Assembly (NCBI GenBank): GCA_020793555.1
Contig: DQIO01000185.1
Span: 1 to 6,458 of the forward strand
DNA from: Methanosarcinaceae archaeon
Lineage (GTDB): Archaea > Halobacteriota > Methanosarcinia > Methanosarcinales > Methanosarcinaceae
Direction: 5' to 3'
DNA length: 6,458 nt
Shown here: piece by piece, positions 1-5,635 of the stretch
How the letters are laid out: each line of letters begins with the position of its first letter
How positions within the stretch are numbered: the stretch's first letter is position 1
Notes under the pieces: generated by a model
Told to the model about the DNA's origin: nothing
The model's database searches: none
Seen by the model: the letters and a program-made list of their open reading frames with translations, nothing else
Made by a program: the position numbers and the translations under genes

Positions 1-434
1 TGTTGTCAAATCTTTTTAAATTTATGTTTTGTTTACTAAGTGTAACAATGACATCATCTGAAAATCCTTTTGAGTTTAGGCGCTTCAGAAAGTCATCATC
101 ATAAACATATTTTAAAGTATCGATCGAGTCATCTACATGTTTGGTCACAAATCCAGCAACAGTAAACAGCATATGTGGATGCTTTGCAGAAAAAGTACTG
201 ATAGTTTCTCCCACTTTTAATGCATCACCACCCAATGGTATCAAAGCCAGAGCATTCAATAGCATCCCAAGACCATCACCGTTCCAGATAGATGCAGCTA
301 TATCCCTGACATCTCCTACGACAACAAAACCACTGAGCATCCAGCCTGACATGTAGTATAAACTATCATGATCATCAGCTCCCCATTCGCCTAAAATCGC
401 ACCCAGAACTAGCTCTCTTCCTATCTCAAGGGTA
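1..434 (-). other. Hydrophobic C-terminal region resembling a polymorphic-toxin pre-toxin segment
   Basis: Residues about 833-977 lack aspartate repeats and switch abruptly to hydrophobic helices. Residues 873-906 run from GDVRDIAASIWNGD to LNALALIPLGGDALK. This follows the G-D-x-x-D-hh...G-D...hNhhshIP-x-x-GDA-K pattern of the pre-toxin helical segments placed just before the variable toxin domain in secreted polymorphic toxins. About 70 further residues, rich in Asp, Lys and Phe, follow before the window ends. The similarity is judged by eye from motif memory. A plain membrane-associated helical region is the main alternative. Confidence 0.5.
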
Positions 435-2932
435 CTGTAGCGTTTCTCATAGACAAGCGGATCATGGTCTGGATCATTATTTTCTACTTTGTCGTCAAAA
501 CCATCGTAATCAGTATCTGAAACCAATGGATCAGTTCCAATTTCAAGTTCATAACCATCAAATAGTTCATCGTCATCACAATCGTCATTTAATGGACTGG
601 TTCCAAATTCTGCTTCATCCGGATCATTGATCCCATCCGAATCGCTGTCCACCAGTGTCGGATCACTTAGCAATTTGAAAAATGTCCTGCCGTCTACTTC
701 TACAAGCTCTCCCGCTTCTTCACCATCCGACAGCCCATCGCCGTCAGAATCTGGATCGTTAGGATCAGTTTCATACCCGTGCCCGAGCCCGTCCCTGAAT
801 CCTTCAGTCTCAGTGACATCCGGAAGGCCGTCACCATCGGTATCAGTGGGCTCGATCACACCCGATATATCCCGGAAGACCTCGGGCAGTTGGTCGGCAG
901 AAGCAACAGGATAGTACTGTCCGCCGGTTGCAGTAGCAATACCGGTGAGAAGCCCGGAGTCAACACTGGATCCCAGACCTATCGTATAGATTGTAATGTT
1001 GTTGGCTGCTGCTTGCTGGGTATAATAACTGTTATAAGAACCCTGCCCATCGGTAAGCAGGATCATCATCCTGCCATGTTCTGGATCGCCTGAACTTATC
1101 AAATGATTATTTGCCGTACCTACACCAGCACCGATATTTGTTCCGCCTGAAGAATCAAGACTGTTTATCGAAGCGTTTACTGCATTGAAATCATCGGTAA
1201 GAGGTCGTATTAGACGTGCAGAACCATCAAAGTCTACAACCCCGGCCTGATCACCTGTGATGAGTGCTCCCACAAAACTTTTGGCTGCTGTCTTACGATA
1301 GCCATAGGGATCATTCCAGCTCATGCTGCCGGAACTGTCCATTGTGAACATTGCATCAACATATGTGACATCCGCACCGCCACGTCCAAGGTTCATCTCG
1401 GTTTCGAATATTGCATTCCAGTTTGGCACATAGAAAATGGCAAAGGTGGAGAAATGTGAAGTACTTCCAGTTACTTTATGGTTCACCGGATCAATAGTAG
1501 ACTCGATTTCTACGAAAGTACCAAGAGTCTCATCGAAGTAAAAAATAGATAACTGTGACGGATCATCAACTTTAGAAGGATCGTAAGGTAGAGTGATCTG
1601 TGCTGATTCAAATGAATCGTCCAGATTAAAGTCAATTACAGGACCTACCAGGCAAGAAATATTTGTAAAGATCTCCGAGTTTATGTCATTAATCTTTAAT
1701 TCTTTTGCCAGGTCACCCACTCCAGTGATGGACACCTCAACTCCAAGATCGTCATCAGAATTAGTTGAAATATAAATCTCATCACCATCTGGAATTTCGT
1801 CACCATCAGTATCAGGATTTAACGGATCAGTACCCAGGCGCAGTTCACTATCATCTTCCAGACCATCACCATCGGTATCGTTGGTAAGTGGATCCATACC
1901 CAGATTTACTTCAAAGCCGTCTTCTAACGAATCTTCATCCGTATCGCTGATAAGTGGGTCTGTACCGTATGTTTGCTCTTGAAGATTGCTAAGTTTATCA
2001 TTATCAGGATCTTCATCTGCGTCAGGTATTCCATCATTATTCGAATCAACTGATTTGACATCAGTCATCAGGCCCAAACCCATTAGTTCAAAATAGTCAG
2101 AAAGACCATCATCATCAGTGTCTTCGGTAAACGGATCGGCTCCTATACGTGATTTCACAAACATAGGCAGTTGGTCGCCCAGCGTTTCAATACCATCTGG
2201 AATCCCGTTTCCGGCTTCATTTTCAGGTGTAAGTGTTGAATCTGAATCAGGATTTTGCGGATCAAATCCCAGTATCTGTTCATGAGATTCAGGCAACATA
2301 TCTCCATCCAACAGAAGCGTGGCTGATCTGATCCTCCCAATTCGATCTACTGCAGTGATTGTGATGTTATTGATATCAACTAAATCTACAATTGTCGAAA
2401 AATGCCCATTTTCTAAAGGTAAGGTAAATGAATCGCCATTATGGGTCAAAGTAATATCAGAAGTAATTAATATGTCAGCTGTACCAGAAACTATAATGGA
2501 TTCATTTGATGCAGTATCATCAAATGGAGAATTTATAATAATCCACGGTGATTCGTCCTCAATCCAGTGGGTTATATAGCTCCCGGGAATGCCCCTCATT
2601 TCGATTTCTAATTCATTAATAGGAAGAACTTCGATTTGTCTTTGCAGTAGATTCGCTTTTTGGCTAAAATCATTAGTCTTGAATATTTGATTACCATTCA
2701 AAAAGACTAAAGAGCTACTGCTGAGATTATTCACACCATCTCCGTTTTCAATAAACAATGTATGATTTGTATTGAAGTCATCTATTGAAAAATTATCAAT
2801 TGTATAATCAGGCCCTCTACCGATTCGGTCAACTTTAACCGGACCATAAACAATGGAAGCTGTTACTACAGGACTTAAAAGAGAGATCAGAATCATTGCT
2901 GTAATCATTATCGATGTAATTTTATTTTTCAT
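1..2932 (-). CDS. Secreted TSP3-repeat / vWA-domain surface protein, C-terminus cut by window edge
   Basis: An uninterrupted frame of 977 codons runs from an ATG at 2932 off the left edge, so the C-terminus is missing. Residues 1-25 are a signal peptide (short basic start, hydrophobic core, likely cut after VTA). Residues about 30-115 form a beta-rich module with the LFIENGDGVNN and VFLNG motifs seen in bacterial and archaeal surface proteins, and 120-205 look like an Ig-like domain. Residues 220-388 and 693-832 are TSP3 calcium-binding repeats. Residues 390-520 are a beta-rich linker domain ending in STSHFSTFAIF. Residues 525-692 are a vWA domain with a full MIDAS: D532-x-S534-x-S536, T598 and D628. 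Residues 832-977 are hydrophobic and pre-toxin-like. No LPxTG-like, PGF or dockerin anchor is visible before the cut. The start is supported by the signal peptide and an upstream GGGTGG. Expected role is extracellular, calcium-stabilised adhesion or toxin delivery; the exact function is unknown. Confidence 0.93.
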   Translation of the reverse strand, partial: MKNKITSIMITAMILISLLSPVVTASIVYGPVKVDRIGRGPDYTIDNFSIDDFNTNHTLFIENGDGVNNLSSSSLVFLNGNQIFKTNDFSQKANLLQRQIEVLPINELEIEMRGIPGSYITHWIEDESPWIIINSPFDDTASNESIIVSGTADILITSDITLTHNGDSFTLPLENGHFSTIVDLVDINNITITAVDRIGRIRSATLLLDGDMLPESHEQILGFDPQNPDSDSTLTPENEAGNGIPDGIETLGDQLPMFVKSRIGADPFTEDTDDDGLSDYFELMGLGLMTDVKSVDSNNDGIPDADEDPDNDKLSNLQEQTYGTDPLISDTDEDSLEDGFEVNLGMDPLTNDTDGDGLEDDSELRLGTDPLNPDTDGDEIPDGDEIYISTNSDDDLGVEVSITGVGDLAKELKINDINSEIFTNISCLVGPVIDFNLDDSFESAQITLPYDPSKVDDPSQLSIFYFDETLGTFVEIESTIDPVNHKVTGSTSHFSTFAIFYVPNWNAIFETEMNLGRGGADVTYVDAMFTMDSSGSMSWNDPYGYRKTAAKSFVGALITGDQAGVVDFDGSARLIRPLTDDFNAVNASINSLDSSGGTNIGAGVGTANNHLISSGDPEHGRMMILLTDGQGSYNSYYTQQAAANNITIYTIGLGSSVDSGLLTGIATATGGQYYPVASADQLPEVFRDISGVIEPTDTDGDGLPDVTETEGFRDGLGHGYETDPNDPDSDGDGLSDGEEAGELVEVDGRTFFKLLSDPTLVDSDSDGINDPDEAEFGTSPLNDDCDDDELFDGYELEIGTDPLVSDTDYDGFDDKVENNDPDHDPLVYEKRYSTLEIGRELVLGAILGEWGADDHDSLYYMSGWMLSGFVVVGDVRDIAASIWNGDGLGMLLNALALIPLGGDALKVGETISTFSAKHPHMLFTVAGFVTKHVDDSIDTLKYVYDDDFLKRLNSKGFSDDVIVTLSKQNINLKRFDN
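435..845 (-). repeat. Second TSP3 calcium-binding repeat array (within the surface-protein gene)
   Basis: This encodes residues about 697-832, directly after the vWA domain. Units include DTDGDGLPD, DSDGDGLSD, DSDSDGIND, DCDDDELFD and DTDYDGFDD, with lead-ins such as ETDPN, GTSPL and GTDPL. One unit carries a cysteine at the position of the second acidic residue (DCDDD), which is uncommon for the repeat. The array links the vWA domain to the hydrophobic C-terminal region. Confidence 0.88.
857..1360 (-). other. von Willebrand factor A domain with intact MIDAS
   Basis: Residues about 525-692 of the surface protein have the vWA pattern: a beta strand leading into DSSGSM (D532, S534, S536), then SGGTNIGAGV with T598, then MMILLTDGQG with D628, and finally ITIYTIGLG and the A-T-x-G-GQYY segment that is usual near the domain end. 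All five metal-coordinating positions of the metal-ion-dependent adhesion site are present. The domain is therefore expected to bind a divalent cation and a protein or polymer ligand outside the cell. The ligand cannot be told from sequence. Confidence 0.9.
1770..2275 (-). repeat. First TSP3 calcium-binding repeat array (within the surface-protein gene)
   Basis: This stretch encodes residues about 220-388 of the surface protein. It contains six degenerate aspartate-rich units of the form DxDxDGLxD, including DTDDDGLSD, DSNNDGIPD, DTDEDSLED, DTDGDGLED and DTDGDEIPD. Several are preceded by a GTDPL-type lead-in (GADPF, GTDPL, GMDPL, GTDPL). This is the signature of thrombospondin type 3 repeats, which bind calcium and form a stiff extracellular stalk. 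The units are diverged at the DNA level, so this is an old protein repeat rather than a recent tandem expansion. Confidence 0.9.
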
Positions 2933-2940
2933 ATATATAT

Positions 2941-2947
2941 ACCACCC
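2941..2947 (-). promoter_or_regulatory. Ribosome binding site of the surface-protein gene
   Basis: On the minus strand GGGTGGT ends 8 nt before the ATG at 2932. GGTG matches part of the archaeal Shine-Dalgarno consensus (GGAGGTGA). Together with the signal peptide immediately after the ATG, it supports this start codon. Confidence 0.55.
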
Positions 2948-2976
2948 AATTGTATAATTATCAAAATTATACAATT
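2948..2976. promoter_or_regulatory. 12-bp perfect inverted repeat at the surface-protein leader
   Basis: The arms are AATTGTATAATT (2948-2959) and AATTATACAATT (2965-2976), separated by 5 nt. The repeat directly abuts the GGGTGGT ribosome binding site. In RNA it would form a hairpin next to the Shine-Dalgarno; in DNA it could be a dimer-binding operator. The arm nearest the gene also contains TTATAC about 24 nt upstream of the ATG, so it could overlap a TATA element. Confidence 0.6.
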
Positions 2977-3146
2977 TGTTAGGTGATTCATCAGGTATTT
3001 AAAACTTGCGTATTTGTTCAACGGTTTTGATATTTTTTAATATGTTTTAGATGAAATGATTCATAGCAAATAATAAAAAGTCTGAGGGTATGTCACTAAG
3101 ATTAAAGTGCCATTGGCTCAGTTAATAAGTATCCTCTCTAAAGTGT
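2977..3146. other. AT-rich non-coding stretch between the surface-protein leader and R1
   Basis: Apart from the candidate TATA box, nothing recognisable lies here. No reading frame of useful length is present on either strand, and the only minus-strand ATG that could be used near 3110 is followed by a stop after three codons. Confidence 0.6.
2996..3004 (-). promoter_or_regulatory. Candidate TATA box for the surface-protein gene
   Basis: The minus strand reads TTTTAAATA, close to the archaeal TATA consensus. A start of transcription about 25 nt downstream would fall near 2974, giving a leader of about 40 nt that begins at the inverted repeat and contains the GGGTGGT site. Position is the only support. 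Confidence 0.35.
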
Positions 3147-3392
3147 ATTAATTTTCATATACACAATTAATTTCGTGTAACATGTCGCTTATATAGAGAA
3201 GTACTACCCACTTTTTGCATTGTTGATGATAATTTAAAACTAATGGAAACATTTCTAGCAAAAACAATTGTTTTTTTCTAAATTGTGTATATACAATTCT
3301 ATATATAGAATACAAATATATTTTAACTCGCACCATATAAATAATTAAAAAGTTGAAATAATTTTTAGAATGTACCATAGTTACTACTCATC
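3147..3392. repeat. Direct repeat copy R1 (about 246 bp, AT-rich)
   Basis: R1 aligns along its whole length, in the same orientation, with R2 (3690-3937), at roughly 70% identity by eye with small indels. The best-kept blocks are the first 22 bases, a 20-base central block around AATTGTGTATATACAATT (3281-3298) and the end block ACCATAGTTAC-ACTCA. A minus-strand TATA-like octamer (plus strand ATATAAAT, 3335-3342) is also kept. Inside the copy, ATATACACAATT (3157-3168) and AATTGTGTATAT (3281-3292) form a perfect 12-bp inverted pair. A minus-strand frame covering most of R1 is broken in R2, so the element is probably non-coding. Confidence 0.8.
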
Positions 3393-3426
3393 AACCAGTT
3401 TTAAACGTCCAGACCTCTAATTTCAC

Positions 3427-3663
3427 TTACACACAGCCGACATTTACCATCGGTATCGGAACGCAATTGTCCCAATTATTGAATAGGGGAGTATGTGGAT
3501 CCAAAATCAGAGTGATCTTTTCAACAAATGTTGGGGATTCGGACATTATGCAGGCACATTCAACGTCATCGGCGGTCATAAAATCCCTACATCGTCTAAT
3601 AAAACCAAAATTGTGAGTGGCAATTAAAGAAAATACATTATGTATGGGAAATATAACAACCAT
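3427..3663 (-). CDS. Small hypothetical protein, 78 aa, doubtful
   Basis: I do not recognise this product. The frame opens with ATG at 3663, four codons after an in-frame stop, and ends with TAA. It occupies most of the single-copy segment between the two direct repeats, where base composition is less AT-rich than the flanks. The N-terminal 20 residues are hydrophobic with no clear signal-peptide cut. The middle is acidic and ordinary in composition (TADDVECACIMSESPTFVEK), and the end is NNWDNCVPIPMVNVGCV. There are five cysteines (25, 36, 38, 67, 77) but no clear metal motif. No Shine-Dalgarno precedes it. Codon choice is compatible with coding. It could be a genuine small gene, a fragment of a larger decayed gene, or chance. 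Confidence 0.3.
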   Translation of the reverse strand: MVVIFPIHNVFSLIATHNFGFIRRCRDFMTADDVECACIMSESPTFVEKITLILDPHTPLFNNWDNCVPIPMVNVGCV

Positions 3664-3689
3664 TGTTTCAAATCTACATTGTGCTTGAA

Positions 3690-3937
3690 ATTAATTTTCA
3701 TATACACAATTTGTTAAGTGTATCATGTAGTATATAAGAGATATATTATTCACTTTTTCAGCATTGTTGTTGAAAAATAATAATTGATAGAATTATTTCT
3801 AACAGGAACATATATTTTCATATAAATTGTGTATATACAATTCCATATATAGAACATAAATTTATTTTTACACGCTCTATATAAATGATTTAGAAACGGA
3901 AGCATTTTTTTGAATGCACCATAGTTACCACTCACCC
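3690..3937. repeat. Direct repeat copy R2 (about 248 bp, AT-rich)
   Basis: This is the second copy of the R1 element, about 543 bp away in the same orientation. It keeps the same internal inverted pair (ATATACACAATT 3700-3711 and AATTGTGTATAT 3825-3836), the central AATTGTGTATATACAATT at 3825-3842, and the minus-strand TATA-like octamer (ATATAAAT on plus, 3879-3886). On the minus strand it lies directly upstream of the 78-codon frame at 3427-3663, so it could act as a promoter and leader. The divergence between copies implies an old duplication. Alternatives are a decayed non-autonomous mobile element or a duplicated small RNA locus. Confidence 0.8.
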
Positions 3938-3941
3938 ATCA

Positions 3942-4154
3942 CTTTATTGCAAGTGTGGTGGCGTTTGGCATATGGTATAAATATGACTAATTGATATATA
4001 AATGTTGTTGGTATTATTAGACATATAGATTTAATGGTTAAGTTGTTGCCATAATGTCCACGGCACGAACGACGTGGGCGGCAGTACACGTTCGTTTTTC
4101 GCTCGCTTTCGTGCACCCTTGAAACATAAGCAATAAGTTGCAAACCAACTAAAA
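3942..4154. other. Intergenic stretch downstream of the ATPase gene
   Basis: This segment separates R2 from the stop codon of the ATPase-nuclease gene. Its R2-proximal part (3942-4050) is AT-rich with several TATA-like strings, and its centre is the GC-rich island described separately. No convincing gene lies here. Minus-strand frames at 3925-4143 and 4031-4240 have biased, low-complexity translations, and the second overlaps the ATPase coding end. Confidence 0.5.
4051..4119. other. GC-rich hairpin-prone island
   Basis: A patch of about 70 bp rich in CGAA and TTCG motifs interrupts otherwise AT-rich DNA. ACGAACG (4065-4071) can pair with CGTTCGT (4089-4095), and GCACGAA (4063-4069) can alternatively pair with TTCGTGC (4108-4114), so two mutually exclusive stems are possible. 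On the minus strand it lies about 35-105 nt past the ATPase stop codon, a position that would suit transcript 3' end processing, termination or a small structured RNA. It belongs to no RNA family I recognise. Confidence 0.4.
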
Positions 4155-5537
4155 CTATGGTTTTCCCACTTCCAACCCAATATCCTCAAGATCGAACGCC
4201 AAAAAATCGAGTTGTTCTTTTCCCTCGATCTTTTTTGCAATCAAACAATAATGCTCATTCCAGTTGCCTTTTACTTTTTCTGCTTTATCCTTTAACCCCT
4301 TGATAATATGCTCTGCCTCTTGCCTAGTCAAATGTTTCCATTTCACCTCGCAAAATATTGCATCGCGGTTCTTGTCATCAAAGGCAATAAGATCGATCTC
4401 TGTATCTTTATCCCACCATCTGCCAATGTTCAAAAACCTAAATGGTATAGCACCTTTTTTGTTGAGATCAATCAATAACTCCTTTGCCACTCCTTCAAAA
4501 GCAAGTCCGAAATATGCGTTTATATCCTTTTTGACAAGTTCCACTCCCATCTGCGGATCGATCTCAAATGTACCATAATTCTTATAGATGAACCTGAACC
4601 AGAAATTGAAAAAATTATCGTTCAATAAATACCGACTGCTTCTTGCTCTTGCACTTATGATCGGCTTTTCTTTTTTGATCATCTCATAATCATATAGTAG
4701 TTCATGCAGATACTTTGAAACGGTATTTGCCGCAATCCCTGTATAGTCTGCGATCTCTGATGGGATTGCCCGACCTGATGAGATGGCTTCAAGGATGGAA
4801 AAATATCCTTTATGCTCGGAGCCGAATTCAAGGACCAGAATGTTCTTAGCCTCTTCCATCAACATGCGGGTGTTGGGAAAGAGTTTGTTAAAAGTCTCCA
4901 TTGCATCAGGCGTGCCAAACTCGCCGGCAAGGAGCAAATACTTGGGCACACCACCAAGCATGAAATATGTCTTCATTGCCTCTTCGACACTGATGTCCAA
5001 AAACCCGTTCAGGAACTTGAAACTGTCTGCAAAAGTAAAAGGTTTAAGATTGAAAAGCAGTGTTGCACGACCAAACATCGGCTCTTTGCTTCCCTGAAAT
5101 ATCTTTTTCATCATTCCCACATATGAACCAACGACTATGAACATGTGTTTTGTTTCCCGATGGTGCACATCCCAGTATTTCTGGAATTTCGAAAAAAAGT
5201 CGGGATTTACTTTTGTGAAGTTCTGGAACTCGTCAAAGACAATTACGATCTTTTCAGGAATGTTGAATATCTGGTTGAAAAAATCATCCCAATCATCCAA
5301 TCCTGGCTTTACGCCAATTACTTTTTCCAGTGAAGTTTCCAGATCTTCCAAAAGGAGTTTTTCCGGTTTTGTTTCGATAAAGAGATATATGCTTTTCTTG
5401 TTTTTGAGAAACTCCTTACTAAGTTCGGTTTTCCCAACACGGCGCCGACCATAGAGTACAATAAGCGATGAGGAAGGAGATGCGTATATATCTTCCAATA
5501 TTGACAAGTCGTGCTCGCGGTTGAAGAATCTTACCAT
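4155..5537 (-). CDS. Archaeal ATPase_2 family ATPase with DUF234 (PD-(D/E)XK-like) C-terminal domain
   Basis: This is a complete 460-residue protein, a typical length for the family. The N-terminal P-loop ATPase has Walker A GRRRVGKT (30-37), Walker B IVIVFDEF (97-104; D102, E103), the sensor-like GSYVGMM (137-143), FGR (155-157) and the family hallmark LGGVPKYL (194-201). A winged helix spans about 241-289 (ILEAISSGRAIPSEIADYTG). RYLLNDNFFNFWFRF (302-316) leads into the DUF234 domain, with E348 (AFEG), EID (380-382) and EVKW (397-400), a PD-(D/E)XK nuclease-type set of acidic residues and lysine. Family members are predicted intracellular ATPases of unsettled function. An in-frame ATG at 5600 would add 21 residues that do not fit the family. 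The ATG at 5537 gives the usual MVRFFNRE start and sits about 25 nt from a TATA box, fitting a leaderless mRNA. It is divergent from its paralogue at 5636. Confidence 0.95.
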   Translation of the reverse strand: MVRFFNREHDLSILEDIYASPSSSLIVLYGRRRVGKTELSKEFLKNKKSIYLFIETKPEKLLLEDLETSLEKVIGVKPGLDDWDDFFNQIFNIPEKIVIVFDEFQNFTKVNPDFFSKFQKYWDVHHRETKHMFIVVGSYVGMMKKIFQGSKEPMFGRATLLFNLKPFTFADSFKFLNGFLDISVEEAMKTYFMLGGVPKYLLLAGEFGTPDAMETFNKLFPNTRMLMEEAKNILVLEFGSEHKGYFSILEAISSGRAIPSEIADYTGIAANTVSKYLHELLYDYEMIKKEKPIISARARSSRYLLNDNFFNFWFRFIYKNYGTFEIDPQMGVELVKKDINAYFGLAFEGVAKELLIDLNKKGAIPFRFLNIGRWWDKDTEIDLIAFDDKNRDAIFCEVKWKHLTRQEAEHIIKGLKDKAEKVKGNWNEHYCLIAKKIEGKEQLDFLAFDLEDIGLEVGKP

Positions 5538-5635
5538 ACAGTAACTTACTATCCAGTAAGTATAAAAACTTTTTGGAGAGCATTCAGACTTCACAACCAC
5601 AATTCATAAATAACCGGACGTACAAGATAATCTTT
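5538..5635. promoter_or_regulatory. Divergent control region between the two ATPase genes
   Basis: This 98-bp gap carries a minus-strand TATA-like box TTTTTATA (5561-5568), about 24-31 nt from the ATG at 5537. It also has a plus-strand ATAAATAA (5606-5613), about 23-30 nt from the ATG at 5636. Neither start has a Shine-Dalgarno sequence, so both transcripts are probably leaderless. A 7-bp perfect inverted repeat, ACTTACT (5544-5550) and AGTAAGT (5555-5561) with a 4-nt spacer, lies between the minus-strand box and its start and touches the box. It is a plausible operator for that gene. Confidence 0.55.

Noticed and set aside
141..1775. Several plus-strand frames of 60-104 codons (141-356, 627-914, 779-1093, 1593-1775)
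   Set aside because: They lie antisense to the continuous surface-protein frame. Their Ser/Pro-rich translations are the complement of Asp/Gly repeat codons.
2155..2579. Short frames at 2155-2340 (minus) and 2319-2579 (plus)
   Set aside because: Both overlap the surface-protein gene in other frames and resemble no protein family.
3148..3378. Minus-strand frame of 76 codons within R1
   Set aside because: In the homologous repeat R2 the matching ATG is followed by a stop after ten codons, and the reading frame is not kept. Its Tyr/Ile/Leu-rich composition fits AT-rich non-coding DNA.
3750..3935. Minus-strand frame of 61 codons within R2
   Set aside because: It uses a different frame from the R1 counterpart, with no conserved protein, so the shared signal is at the DNA level.
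3147..3937. CRISPR array or insertion sequence as explanation for the repeats
   Set aside because: There are only two copies, about 250 bp long and diverged, with no short regular repeat-spacer pattern, no terminal inverted repeats at the ends and no transposase frame.
3925..4240. Minus-strand frames 3925-4143 and 4031-4240
   Set aside because: They cross the GC-rich island and R2 or overlap the ATPase 3' end. The translations are low-complexity or basic with no recognisable motif and no ribosome binding site.
4264..5454. Plus-strand frames of about 62-105 codons between 4264 and 5454
   Set aside because: They are antisense shadows of the ATPase-nuclease gene, whose motifs are unambiguous on the minus strand.
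5538..5600. N-terminal extension of the ATPase from an ATG at 5600
   Set aside because: The 21 extra residues do not fit the family start, and the extension would place the TATA-like box and inverted repeat inside the coding sequence.
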